NCBI RefSeq assembly: GCF_003184185.1
Contig: NZ_QHJG01000041.1
Location: 1-38,345, forward strand
DNA length: 38,345 bases
Reading direction: 5' to 3'
Origin: Legionella qingyii
GTDB lineage: Bacteria; Pseudomonadota; Gammaproteobacteria; Legionellales; Legionellaceae
The notes below the pieces were generated by a model, which did not search any database, was not told where the DNA came from, and was given only the letters and a program-made list of their open reading frames with translations. The stretch's first letter is position 1. Each line of letters opens with the position of its first letter. Shown here piece by piece: positions 1-8,501 of this stretch. The position numbers were made by a program, and so were the translations under genes.

Positions 1-137
1 TAGGTTAAGGGTTAAAGTTTTGTGTTCTTGATTAGTGCCCCCTGATTTGGGGAAGAGCCAAAGTGTTACAAATTTGCTACAGTACTTTTTTTGAATCCTT
101 GAATATAAACGTAAGTTCTTGATTTATAAAGGTTAAA

Positions 138-214
138 TGGCGCGCTCGGAGGGACTCGAACCCCCGACACCTTGGTTCGAAGCCAAGTACTCTATCCAGC
201 TGAGCTACGAGCGC
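138..214 (-). tRNA. tRNA-Arg (anticodon TCG)
   Basis: On the minus strand the segment folds as a full cloverleaf. The seven-base acceptor stem GCGCTCG (214 to 208) pairs with CGAGCGC (148 to 142), followed by discriminator G and an encoded CCA (140-138). The anticodon loop CTTCGAA gives anticodon TCG, which reads CGA arginine codons. The T-arm has GGTTCGAGTCC. Length including CCA is 77 nt. It is followed on the same strand side by a tRNA-Lys about 70 bp away, so the two may be co-transcribed. Confidence 0.97.
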
Positions 215-281
215 AATGAGGTATGGATTTAATATTTTGCCATTTTGCGTTCTGGTTGATATTGAATGCTACTAACCAGAA

Positions 282-357
282 TGGTGGGCCGTATAGGATT
301 CGAACCTATGACACAGAGGTTAAAAGCCTCCTGCTCTACCACCTGAGCTAACGGCCC
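282..357 (-). tRNA. tRNA-Lys (anticodon TTT)
   Basis: Minus-strand cloverleaf with acceptor stem GGGCCGT paired to ACGGCCC, discriminator A and encoded CCA at 284-282. The anticodon loop CTTTTAA gives TTT (lysine). The T-arm is GGTTCGAATCC. Length is 76 nt with CCA. The gap to the tRNA-Arg gene (215-281) shows no other gene. Confidence 0.97.
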
Positions 358-470
358 TAAAGAGGCTGGAATAATACCGTATTATCGAAGAATTTCAAGT
401 CTTTTTATAATGTTTCTTATATTTTTGTTATTTTAACGGGCATAAATGTTTTTTTTAGACAAAATTGGCG

Positions 471-1346
471 TTAAAAAAACGAGGTTTGCTTGATTAATGG
501 GGTATGAGTATTAATACTTTTTTCTGTAGCCAATATGGTGCAATGCCGCATTTTTAATTTATCAGCAAGGATTTGAGCGTTATTTGTTGAAGTAATGAGT
601 AAGAGAACATCTGCTCCCAAAGCGCCGCAACCTTTGATTGCGAGTATCTCCGAATATTTTTTAAATTCACTGATAAGTTTTGAGCTGTGTTCTGCAACTA
701 AATTTAGCTCTGCGAGTTTTTGATGATAGCTATTAATAGTCATAATCAATTTTTGAGAATTAGCTTGCTGGAAGGCTTGTTTTGCTTCATCTACTAATAG
801 CGATAAAAAATCAATCTGATCGGGAAGGGCGGTATCCTGTAAATGATGATGAGTAGCTAGTTTTACGCCTGTATGGATGAGAAAAAAAGACAGATCATGA
901 AAGGGCCAGTCGTAGGATTTGATTACTTTGTGTTGCTTATTAATGTAAACGCACCCTTGTTGGGATTGTGCTATTACATCATACCCACTAGGCCTTAAAC
1001 CTTTTCCTGTCCATGATGATTCATAGTAAGCATTAATCATCTGTTTTAAATCAGGTATTGTATTATTTACAAAACAACTCGCTAAATAACTTGCCAAAAA
1101 TTGTGCACTGGAAGCACCTAAGCCACCTCGACCTGCATAAGGATCATTCCATAAAAGACTTTGTTCCAAATTTTGTTGTTGCCACCAACGTCCAGCCGGA
1201 GATTCCGGGTGAATTCCAGATGGTTTTTCTTGTTTTGTCAGAGTGAGCTCAAAACAGGGGGAGGTTGTGAGAACAAATGCTGAAGCTTCAGCTACAGCAG
1301 CATACTCACCTAATAAAAAAGTTTTCGCAGGAATTAACCATTTCAT
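471..1346 (-). CDS. mvaK2: GHMP kinase, probable phosphomevalonate kinase
   Basis: A 291-residue cytoplasmic GHMP-superfamily kinase. It has the N-terminal substrate motif PAKTFLLGEYAAV (residues 6-18), the glycine-rich ATP loop GRGGLGASSAQF (72-83), a PSGYDV motif near 118 and the C-terminal GCGALGAD motif. The GEYAV form and the pairing with HMG-CoA reductase suggest phosphomevalonate kinase (phosphomevalonate to diphosphomevalonate). A separate, more typical mevalonate kinase lies at 10545-11426, which leaves the phosphomevalonate step for this one. Its ATG overlaps the HMG-CoA reductase TGA by four bases (ATGA), so translation is probably coupled. The substrate is inferred from context; the kinase fold is clear. 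Confidence 0.8.
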   Translation of the reverse strand: MKWLIPAKTFLLGEYAAVAEASAFVLTTSPCFELTLTKQEKPSGIHPESPAGRWWQQQNLEQSLLWNDPYAGRGGLGASSAQFLASYLASCFVNNTIPDLKQMINAYYESSWTGKGLRPSGYDVIAQSQQGCVYINKQHKVIKSYDWPFHDLSFFLIHTGVKLATHHHLQDTALPDQIDFLSLLVDEAKQAFQQANSQKLIMTINSYHQKLAELNLVAEHSSKLISEFKKYSEILAIKGCGALGADVLLLITSTNNAQILADKLKMRHCTILATEKSINTHTPLIKQTSFF

Positions 1347-2641
1347 ATGGCAATCGGCGTTTGTCTGATTTTTGCCAATAACTCATGAGCATTGTTAAGG
1401 CTAATTCTTTTATGCAGATCCAACCACTTTTGTAAATGTTCTTTGAGTACAGGCATTTCATTTTCATTAGCCCCTGCAGCCAAGAGCAGATTATCAATAT
1501 GTAATTTCATATGGCCTTGAATAATACCTTCAGTACATAATGCCTTAATCGCACCTAAATTTTGGACAAGGCCTACAGCAGCAATAACTTGAGCTAATTG
1601 ATTTGCTGAAGAAATATTCATCATTCGTAAACACATTTTTGCCGTAGGGTGCAATGAAGTAACACCGCCTATAGTTCCTACAATAATTGGAGCCGTGAGT
1701 TGCCCTGTAAGTACTCCATCCTGATAGCGCCAACGTGTAATTGCTCGATATTGCCCATCGCGAGCTGCATAAGCATGCACTCCAGCCTCTACTGCGCGCC
1801 AGTCATTTCCTGTTGCAATTAAAACGGGATCAATGCCATTCATTACCCCTTTATTATGGGTAGCAGCTCTATATGGATCCATTTCTGCAAAGAGCGATGC
1901 TTCTTGCAGTTTTTGGCCAAGTACTGGATCTATAGTATTTATCGTGACTTGTGCTGTTGTTAACTTTTGATCATTCAAATTGGATAAAATACACATGGTG
2001 ACTTCTTCACCAGTTAACTGCTCTATAGGTGTTTTCAAGTATTCAAGGACTTGATTGATGATATTGGCTCCCATGGCATCGCAACTATTCATAGTCAAGT
2101 GAATGACGGCCATATCTTGATTATCTTCTCTTTTGAGCTGGCGTAATTGTAAATCCATGACCCCGCCGCCGCGTTTTACCATATTTTCAGCGACATCTTT
2201 ATTGGCTTTGCTAATCAGATAAGTTCGGTTTTCATGGAAAATTTGAGAAAACTTAGAGAAGTCTTTAACGTTTGCTAATTGAATTTGTCCTAAAATACAT
2301 TCGCCTTGAACCCAAGTTTTTATTTCGCCACATTGTCTAATCCATTTGGCGGATTTAGATAAAGCTGCGATAATTGATGTTTCTTCAACCGCCATCGGAA
2401 TAACATAGTCTTGGCCGTTAATGTTGAAATTAGTTGCTACACCTAAAGGAAGTTGAAAATAACCAATAACGTTTTCAATCAGTTTATCTGCTAGATTCAA
2501 ATCCTTTATGCCACCATTTTTAAGAAATGCAATGTCTTCAGGTGTTATGGCACCTAAGGCTAACAAGCGCTTAAAACGTTCTTCGCGAGAGAGTTTAGAA
2601 AATCCACGGAATAGCTCGTCGTTGTTAGAAGTTAAAGGCAT
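1343..2641 (-). CDS. mvaA: Hydroxymethylglutaryl-CoA reductase, class II
   Basis: A 432-residue enzyme of the mevalonate pathway that converts HMG-CoA to mevalonate with NAD(P)H. It has no membrane segments, and its length and motifs match the bacterial class II (Pseudomonas mevalonii-type) enzymes. Visible motifs are ENVIG (56-60), the catalytic Glu in AVEETS (84-89), the dinucleotide motif DAMGAN (188-193), the catalytic Lys in NKGVMNGI (K264), Asp in TGNDWR (D280) and the His in QGHMKLH (H377). The start is supported by AAAGGAG about seven bases ahead of the ATG. It is first of a two-gene minus-strand operon with the GHMP kinase. HMG-CoA synthase and IPP isomerase are not in this window. 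Confidence 0.96.
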   Translation of the reverse strand: MPLTSNNDELFRGFSKLSREERFKRLLALGAITPEDIAFLKNGGIKDLNLADKLIENVIGYFQLPLGVATNFNINGQDYVIPMAVEETSIIAALSKSAKWIRQCGEIKTWVQGECILGQIQLANVKDFSKFSQIFHENRTYLISKANKDVAENMVKRGGGVMDLQLRQLKREDNQDMAVIHLTMNSCDAMGANIINQVLEYLKTPIEQLTGEEVTMCILSNLNDQKLTTAQVTINTIDPVLGQKLQEASLFAEMDPYRAATHNKGVMNGIDPVLIATGNDWRAVEAGVHAYAARDGQYRAITRWRYQDGVLTGQLTAPIIVGTIGGVTSLHPTAKMCLRMMNISSANQLAQVIAAVGLVQNLGAIKALCTEGIIQGHMKLHIDNLLLAAGANENEMPVLKEHLQKWLDLHKRISLNNAHELLAKIRQTPIAI

Positions 2642-3084
2642 GCTTTCTCCTTTGAGTAGCCGGCATTAACGCAAGTTTTGTAATGCCATGTTTGCGTTGT
2701 TCAAATTGGCTGTAATTTTCTTGCATACCTGATTTCAGTGTTTTGAAAAAAATGAAAGCAATTTTATCATAAAATAGGACAGCAAACTACCCGGAAATTG
2801 TAGGTAATATTTGATTTAGTTTTATTTTCTTATGCTGTTATACATCATAGAGTTTGGGTTTTCCTAAATGCTCATTTAATTCATGAAAAAAAGTGAATTT
2901 TATCTTTACGAGCATTTTATTGCATATCCTAATTTACCTCACCAATAGAGGGACTAACTGGCCAAAATAAGCTAGGTGAATTTTTTTTATAATCATTTAG
3001 TTTTTTTAATTTAATTTCCTGGTGTTTTTTAGGCGTGAAGTGTAAATTAAGCGCACTTAGTTGGATTTAACTGTTGGAGATGTT
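2642..3084. other. Intergenic region between divergent mvaA and the 351-aa orphan
   Basis: About 440 AT-rich bases with no credible gene. It must hold promoters for both flanking genes, but I cannot place a convincing -35/-10 pair. A nested inverted repeat is visible: AAATGCTC (2866-2873) with GAGCATTT (2910-2917), enclosing AATTCA (2878-2883) with TGAATT (2894-2899). It could be an operator or an RNA hairpin; no T-tract follows, so a terminator is unlikely. Confidence 0.5.
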
Positions 3085-4140
3085 ATGGGAAAACACAGTA
3101 AAGAAGTGAATGCTTTTAACGCGGCTAAAAAATTAAGAGAAACACTTATCGAACAATTGAAAAAGTGTAACTCCCCAGAAGACTTGGAACGATTTTTAAA
3201 GAAATATCACGAAAACCTGAAGAAAAGAGTTTCTACTATAAGATTAACTCCTTATCATCAAGAAGAGCTCAACAGCTTGGATCGAGAGATTAAAGAACTG
3301 ACCCATAAGTTAAGAGTACGTTTTTCGCCAGAAGTTCAAATTGAATCAAGCCCAAGTACTCATGAGCGGCATGAAGAACTTCCTGTTCTTGTAGAAGAAA
3401 GCGCAAGTTTAACTACAACTCCTGAGCCTATGAAAGAAAATCATCTCCTTCAACAACAGGTTGAGCATAAAGCCGAGGCTTCTATTGAGAAAGAAAAAGA
3501 GGACGCTCTTGCCTCAACTCAGCCTAAAACACCACTTGAATCCCTTACAAGAAGAGGCCGGTTAGAAAGAGAAAATTCTGGGGTATTAGAGCCCCCGAAA
3601 ACAAGGCATAGTGTAAAATCTAAGAAGACTTTAAGCGATAATAAGCTGTCCCAGGAAACTTATGTTGATCCCAGAATCATAGACAAACGTCGTATATATA
3701 TTTTTGATGTAAAGGTCAAATTAAGAGCAATTCAGGCAAAACATAAAATATATGAAGAAAAAGCTAAAAAATATCAGAACGAAAAAAATCAAAAGGAATT
3801 CTCGAAATATTCAAACGCTGCAACAGCTGCCAAAAGTATTCATGCCCAAATTTCTGCATTGATTAGGCAATATGTTGTGGATGGCAACTTGGTTTCGTTT
3901 AAATCAAGAAGCCAAGAAGTTCTAGGCGAAGATAAAGAACACGTAAAAACATTACGAACACATCGGGGATGGTGGGAAAAATTTTTGGATGATCTGGTCG
4001 ATCTCATTAATACAGGATTGAATCGTGTTGGCTCTACAGTTCGCATGCATGAGTTATCAATGTTTAAGCCTCTGGCCGATGGAGGCAAGAAAGTTACTGA
4101 ACTAAATAATGCAATTAGCTCGCTAAAAGCAACGGTTTAG
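3085..4140 (+). CDS. Coiled-coil protein of unknown function, possible Dot/Icm effector
   Basis: I do not recognise the family. The ATG at 3085 is preferred over an upstream in-frame TTG at 3061 because GGAGATGTT provides a ribosome site just before it; this gives 351 residues. There is no signal peptide or membrane segment. Residues 1-90 are charged and helical, about 90-200 are a low-complexity Glu/Lys/Ser/Pro linker, and about 205-270 are strongly helical (many Lys/Ala/Glu heptad-like stretches). The C-terminal 75 residues hold an HRGWWEKFLDDLVDLIN helix and end in a polar tail. Large soluble orphans with a helical body and polar C-terminus are common among Legionella type IV effectors, but that assignment is inference. 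It stands alone and is closed by a strong terminator. Confidence 0.8.
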   Translation: MGKHSKEVNAFNAAKKLRETLIEQLKKCNSPEDLERFLKKYHENLKKRVSTIRLTPYHQEELNSLDREIKELTHKLRVRFSPEVQIESSPSTHERHEELPVLVEESASLTTTPEPMKENHLLQQQVEHKAEASIEKEKEDALASTQPKTPLESLTRRGRLERENSGVLEPPKTRHSVKSKKTLSDNKLSQETYVDPRIIDKRRIYIFDVKVKLRAIQAKHKIYEEKAKKYQNEKNQKEFSKYSNAATAAKSIHAQISALIRQYVVDGNLVSFKSRSQEVLGEDKEHVKTLRTHRGWWEKFLDDLVDLINTGLNRVGSTVRMHELSMFKPLADGGKKVTELNNAISSLKATV

Positions 4141-4160
4141 CTTTTCGCAATATAAAAAGT

Positions 4161-4199
4161 AGCCTGAGTTTAATTTCATGCACTCAGGCTCTATTTTTT
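4161..4199 (+). terminator. Rho-independent terminator after the 351-aa orphan
   Basis: Perfect nine-base stem AGCCTGAGT (4161-4169) and ACTCAGGCT (4182-4190) with a 12-base loop, followed by CTATTTTTTA. It lies 20 bases after the stop codon of the orphan gene and isolates it from the MCE operon. Confidence 0.9.
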
Positions 4200-4294
4200 A
4201 CCTATCCGAATAATGCGTTATTGTGGTACCATGCTTTATTGTTTTTGCTCTTCCAGACTATTCCTATTATTCTTGAGGCTATTTTTCAATAAAT

Positions 4295-5428
4295 ATGACT
4301 ATGGTACAAAACAGCGCGCAAATCACGTTCGATAAGGAACTTGCCAGAGTTCACTGTACAGGACCCTGGTCTGTTCTGAAAATTGGGAATTTATTAACAA
4401 AATTCGGTGAAGTTGAGTTACCAAAAAAACAAAAAGTAATTATTAGCGGCAAAGACATCAGTGATTTTGATAGTGCAGGAGCTTTAGCTTTAATTAAATG
4501 TGTTGATATGCTCGAACAGCGAGAAAATCAAGTTGAACTGGCTGATTTTACCGAAAATCAACAACAACTTATAGATTTAATTAAATCAAAAAAAGATGTT
4601 TTAGATTATCAAATTCCCTCTCCAGATAAAAAAAATGTATTCTATCAATTGGGTAAAGAGTCAGAGAATAAATTCCAGCAAGTAGATGGCCTTATTGTTT
4701 TAATTGGTGATTTGACTACTAAATTATTCGAAGCATTTGGTAATTGGCGACGATTTCAATTACCTAGCATTATTTCAAATGTTCATACAACAGGCGTAAC
4801 CGCTTTGCCTATCTTGGCTTTGCTTTCTTTTTTAATTGGTGTGGTTTTGGCTTATCAAATGGGATTGCAATTGCAAACATATGGGGCAAACAGCTTCATT
4901 GCCTATTTATCAGGCATGGCTATTTTCCGTGAATTTGCTCCTCTTATTACAGCTATTATTGTTGCTGGGCGCACCAGTTCTGCATTTACGGCACAAATTG
5001 GTAGTATGAAACTGAATGAAGAAGTGGATGCGCTTTTAACTATGGGGCTTTCTCCCACGGAATTATTAGTACTTCCTAAAGTTCTAGGTTTATTGCTCGT
5101 ATTCCCTTTATTGATTTTTTGGTCTGATGTTTTTAGTATTTTAGGGGCGATGATTATGGCTAATAACATGCTGGGCATCAGCTTCATCGATTTTTTACAA
5201 CGACTGAAAGATTCTGTTGGAATTTCACAGTTGAATTTAGGCCTATATAAAGCCCCCGCATTTGCATTGTTAATTGCTCTGGTTGGTTGTTTTCAGGGAT
5301 TTAGAGTAGAAGCCGGTACGGAAAAAAATATTGGCAGCCAAACCACTAAAAGTGTGGTGCAGGCATTATTTTTAATTATCATTGCTGACGCAATTTATTC
5401 AATCATTTACAGTCGGATGCATTTATAG
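4295..5428 (+). CDS. mlaE: STAS-MlaE fusion, MCE-type ABC transporter permease
   Basis: A 377-residue inner-membrane permease with an N-terminal STAS domain (about 10-105, including the DISDFDSAGALAL switch-like segment) fused to a MlaE/YrbE permease (about 150-377). The permease has several hydrophobic helices and the conserved EFAPLITAIIVAGR and NEEVDALLTMGLSP segments that contact the ATPase. In E. coli the STAS protein MlaB is a separate subunit; here it is built in, as in several other proteobacteria. It heads an operon with an ATPase, an MCE protein and an auxiliary lipoprotein, predicted to move phospholipids between inner and outer membranes. The ribosome site is weak, so the start could be the second ATG at 4301. 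Confidence 0.92.
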   Translation: MTMVQNSAQITFDKELARVHCTGPWSVLKIGNLLTKFGEVELPKKQKVIISGKDISDFDSAGALALIKCVDMLEQRENQVELADFTENQQQLIDLIKSKKDVLDYQIPSPDKKNVFYQLGKESENKFQQVDGLIVLIGDLTTKLFEAFGNWRRFQLPSIISNVHTTGVTALPILALLSFLIGVVLAYQMGLQLQTYGANSFIAYLSGMAIFREFAPLITAIIVAGRTSSAFTAQIGSMKLNEEVDALLTMGLSPTELLVLPKVLGLLLVFPLLIFWSDVFSILGAMIMANNMLGISFIDFLQRLKDSVGISQLNLGLYKAPAFALLIALVGCFQGFRVEAGTEKNIGSQTTKSVVQALFLIIIADAIYSIIYSRMHL

Positions 5429-6166
5429 ATGAGTGAACCCATTATCGAAATTAAAGGGCTAAAAAATTATCTCGGTGGTCAATGGGTGCACTCTGATGTG
5501 AATTTGACTGTGGAAAAAGGAGAGATCCTAGCCATTATTGGTGGTTCGGGAAGTGGAAAAACAACGATATTACGTAGTTTATTGATGTTACTAAAGCCTA
5601 CAGCAGGCGAGATTAAAATATTTGGCCAAGACATTAGCCATCTCAATATGGAACAATCATTTCTGCTTCGTCGTCGTTGGGGGATGCTTTTTCAGCATAG
5701 TGCATTATTTTCATCAATGAATGTGGTAGAAAATGTTATGTTTCCCATGCGAGAGTTCACTAAGCTGGATCATAAATTCATGTATGAATTGGCCCTGCTA
5801 AAAATCGCATTAGTTGGATTACCTAAAGAAGCCGCGGGTAAATTACCTTCAGAATTGAGTGGGGGAATGCAAAGAAGAGCAGCTGCAGCGCGTGCAATTG
5901 CTATGGATCCTGAGCTGTTATTTTTGGATGAGCCAACTACAGGTTTGGACCCATTGAGCGCAAGGCTTTTCGATGAATTGATCGTTTTTTTAAGAGATTC
6001 TTTAAAACTGACTATAGTCATGGTGAGTCATGATATAGAATCTTTAAAACGAACAACAGATCGCGTGGCCTTTGTCGGTGATGGAAGAATTTTAAGTATT
6101 GAGACGATTGATGATTTGATGAAAAATAAGAATAAAATAATTGCTGGTTATTTTAGTAAAATGTAA
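5429..6166 (+). CDS. mlaF: MCE-type ABC transporter ATP-binding protein
   Basis: A 245-residue ABC ATPase of the MlaF type. It has Walker A GGSGSGKTT (about 38-46), signature LSGGMQRR, Walker B LLFLDEPTTGLDP and the switch histidine in MVSHDIES. Its ATG directly follows the permease TAG with no gap, so the two are translated together. It should power lipid movement through the STAS-MlaE permease on the cytoplasmic face. Confidence 0.95.
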   Translation: MSEPIIEIKGLKNYLGGQWVHSDVNLTVEKGEILAIIGGSGSGKTTILRSLLMLLKPTAGEIKIFGQDISHLNMEQSFLLRRRWGMLFQHSALFSSMNVVENVMFPMREFTKLDHKFMYELALLKIALVGLPKEAAGKLPSELSGGMQRRAAAARAIAMDPELLFLDEPTTGLDPLSARLFDELIVFLRDSLKLTIVMVSHDIESLKRTTDRVAFVGDGRILSIETIDDLMKNKNKIIAGYFSKM

Positions 6167-6223
6167 TCTAGTGCCTCAATTGAATGTATGAGAAGGCACT
6201 ATGCGTAACTGGAGACAGAATAC

Positions 6224-7126
6224 TTGGAAGCGAAAACCAATTACACTATCGTAGGGGTAGTCGTACTTATATTACTGGTAGGGTTAGTGGCTACAATGCT
6301 GTGGTTGTCTGTTGGTTTTAGTCAGAAGAAATACATTACTTATACCGTTTTTATGCATGAAGCGGCTTCTGGTCTGACACAGGATGCTCCTGTGAAATAC
6401 AATGGGGTACAAGTCGGTGACGTAAAAGAAATAAAATTAAATCAAAGCGACCCGAGGCAAGTTGAAGTCTTGTTGGATATTGAAGAAGGAACACCTATTA
6501 CGACAAGCACATATGCAACATTAAACTCCCAAGGGATCACTGGTGTAACTTATATTGGTCTAAGCGCAAGTACCTCTGATCTGACGCCAATCCAAAAGAT
6601 GCCTGGTGAACCATACCCCGTTATTCCTTCAAAACCTTCTGTTTTTACTCAATTGGACGGCATTTTAAAGAGAGTATCAGAAGATGTGGATTCTGTAAGT
6701 ACTGAAGCAAAACGTATATTTAATGAAGAAAATGCAATACATGTACGTCATATTTTAGCTAATATTGATCATTTTTCTAAAGATCTTGCGCGTAATGGTA
6801 AGAATGTTAATGTTTTAATGGATAATCTTGCCAAAACAAGTCGTGATTTCCCGCATATGCTTGATGAATTAAGAGTGGGAATAACTAAATTTAATACGAT
6901 GGCAGAAAGTTTGAGTAAAGCTGGAAACAGCGTATCAAAAACTATGGGTACAGGTAAAAATGCCATAGATAAAATTTCAGAGGAAGCGCTTCCGCCCGCT
7001 GTGATCTTATTACGACGATTGAATGCAATTTCTGCTAATTTGGAAAAAGTAAGTAGTGAAATGCGACAAAACCCTGCTGTTGTTGTTCGTGGAAGTAAAC
7101 CGCCAAAACCAGGGCCTGGAGAATAA
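6224..7126 (+). CDS. mlaD: MCE-domain protein, MlaD-like substrate-binding subunit
   Basis: A 300-residue protein with one N-terminal membrane anchor (about 8-30) and one MCE domain (about 37-115, with APVKYNGVQVGDVKEI and the GITGVTYIGL segment). A long helical C-terminal half, about 150-290, ends in a Pro-rich tail. The start is a TTG at 6224 with GGAGA nine to thirteen bases upstream; no nearby in-frame ATG fits. At 300 residues it is longer than E. coli MlaD (about 183), the extra length being the helical tail. It would form the periplasmic hexameric ring on the permease. No MlaC-type carrier gene is present in the window. Confidence 0.92.
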   Translation: MEAKTNYTIVGVVVLILLVGLVATMLWLSVGFSQKKYITYTVFMHEAASGLTQDAPVKYNGVQVGDVKEIKLNQSDPRQVEVLLDIEEGTPITTSTYATLNSQGITGVTYIGLSASTSDLTPIQKMPGEPYPVIPSKPSVFTQLDGILKRVSEDVDSVSTEAKRIFNEENAIHVRHILANIDHFSKDLARNGKNVNVLMDNLAKTSRDFPHMLDELRVGITKFNTMAESLSKAGNSVSKTMGTGKNAIDKISEEALPPAVILLRRLNAISANLEKVSSEMRQNPAVVVRGSKPPKPGPGE

Positions 7127-7129
7127 AAG

Positions 7130-7729
7130 ATGAAAAAGTTGACTGTGTTTCTCGTGGGTTTAAGTACAGCGGTACTGACTGCATGCTCACCTGTTAAAGT
7201 CTCTGTAAAAAATCAATATCAATTAAGTGCATACAGCACGAAACAGATGGTTAAAGAGCCGATGCCTATTACTTTGCTGGTTACAGCCCCTGATGCTGCC
7301 GCAGGGTATCAAACAGAACAAATGCTTTATATTAAAAAACCGTATGAACTTGAACCGTTTGCAAAAAATGCATGGGTAAATCCACCAGCAGATATGCTTT
7401 ATCCTTTAATTCTGCAAAGCTTGCAAAGGACAAATCTTTTTAAAGCTGTTACATCTAATGCTTATACTTTAGGTGTAAATTATCGATTAGATACCCAATT
7501 GCTTGCGCTAGAACAAAATTTCCTTAAAAAACCGAGTGTACTAGAATTTTCAGTCAAAATTGTTTTAACCCATGTTAGTGATAATAAAGTATTGGCTTCG
7601 AAAATTATCAATTTACAAATCCCCTGTCCTAGTGATACACCCTACGGTGGTGTAATCGCAGCGAATAAAGCGACTCAACAGTTTACTGCGAGCTTAGCCC
7701 ATTTTGTCGTGTCTCATATTGAGCACTAG
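7130..7729 (+). CDS. ABC-type transport auxiliary lipoprotein (PqiC-like)
   Basis: A 199-residue lipoprotein with signal peptide and lipobox LTAC (Cys19). The remainder fits the ABC_trans_aux/PqiC family: a YQLSAY start, an [18 protein letters not shown] segment and [19 protein letters not shown]. It starts three bases after the MCE gene and closes the operon. By analogy with PqiC it probably sits at the outer membrane and receives the MCE conduit. The family assignment rests on these patterns and the neighbourhood. Confidence 0.85.
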   Translation: MKKLTVFLVGLSTAVLTACSPVKVSVKNQYQLSAYSTKQMVKEPMPITLLVTAPDAAAGYQTEQMLYIKKPYELEPFAKNAWVNPPADMLYPLILQSLQRTNLFKAVTSNAYTLGVNYRLDTQLLALEQNFLKKPSVLEFSVKIVLTHVSDNKVLASKIINLQIPCPSDTPYGGVIAANKATQQFTASLAHFVVSHIEH

Positions 7730-7762
7730 AGGATGGGTTTCGCGTAAATTGTACCTATAAAA

Positions 7763-7843
7763 TCGTAGCTTGGGTGCAACATAGGGAACTTCGGTATGGA
7801 CTTGAATAAAATTTTTCAACGTGATGCTGCACCCGGTCTACGA
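7763..7843. repeat. Intergenic inverted repeat, GTAGCTTGGGTG family, copy 1
   Basis: Left arm TCGTAGCTTGGGTGCAAC (7763-7780) and right arm GCTGCACCCGGTCTACGA (7826-7843) are near-perfect inverted copies with a 45-base middle. Related arms occur at 9494-9575 and 11861-11910. It lies between the MCE operon and pal. Confidence 0.7.
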
Positions 7844-7973
7844 ATTAAGACTGAATAGGTTTAATTTAGTTACTGTAGCCAAAAAATAAAAAGAATTGTA
7901 CAATGTGCCCCCATGAGCCCTGTATGGGATTTTTGAAATTTGTTAATAATAAAAAGAACGAAGGAGATTGAGG

Positions 7974-8501
7974 ATGAAAGCCGGATCATTATGTAAATTA
8001 GGTCTGCTTGTAGCGAGTGCTGTTTTAGTTGCTGCGTGCTCCAAAGCACCAGGTAGTGCTGATGGAGTAGGGGTGACTGATGCTGAAGCTTCTGCTCAGG
8101 GTTTAGGTCAATTTACTCATTTTGCTGGTCAAGAACCAGGTGAATCTTATACAACTAAGGCTCCTCATAATCAATTGTATTTGTTCTCTTATGATGACAG
8201 TAACTTGGCTCCCAAATATTTACCATCTGTTAATGCTCAAGCAGAATACTTGAAGACCCATGCTGGTGCTCGTGTGTTAATAGCTGGACATACTGATGAG
8301 CGCGGTAGTCGTGAATATAACGTTGCTCTTGGTGAGCGTCGTGCAAATACTGTAGCAGACATTTTGCGTATGGCTGGTGTTAACAGACAACAAATGCGAG
8401 TTGTGAGCTACGGCAAAGAGCGTCCAATTAACTTAGGACATGATGAAGCGTCGCATGCACAAAATCGACGCGTAGAATTTACATATGAGGCAACAAGATG
8501 A
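7974..8501 (+). CDS. pal: Peptidoglycan-associated lipoprotein Pal
   Basis: A 175-residue outer-membrane lipoprotein with lipobox VAAC (Cys22), an Ala/Gly-rich linker and a C-terminal OmpA-like domain. The peptidoglycan-binding motif AGHTDERGSREYN is near residues 103-115 and is followed by GERRANTV. It tethers the outer membrane to peptidoglycan as part of Tol-Pal. The ATG at 7974 is preferred over an upstream TTG (7968) because AAGGAG at 7961-7966 is correctly spaced. It overlaps cpoB by four bases. tolQRAB are not adjacent: the upstream neighbour is the MCE operon. Confidence 0.95.
   Translation: MKAGSLCKLGLLVASAVLVAACSKAPGSADGVGVTDAEASAQGLGQFTHFAGQEPGESYTTKAPHNQLYLFSYDDSNLAPKYLPSVNAQAEYLKTHAGARVLIAGHTDERGSREYNVALGERRANTVADILRMAGVNRQQMRVVSYGKERPINLGHDEASHAQNRRVEFTYEATR

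Noticed and set aside
38..52. CCCC-TGATTT-GGGG hairpin near the left edge
   Set aside because: The stem is only four bases with no T-tract; there is no gene in view for it to terminate.
1058..1246. Plus-strand reading frame opposite the GHMP kinase
   Set aside because: It lies wholly within a gene with clear motifs on the other strand and has no ribosome site or family signal.
2960..3060. PmrA-type TTAAT direct repeats upstream of the 351-aa orphan
   Set aside because: TTAAT-like words occur but not with the spacing of the PmrA box; in DNA this AT-rich they are expected by chance.
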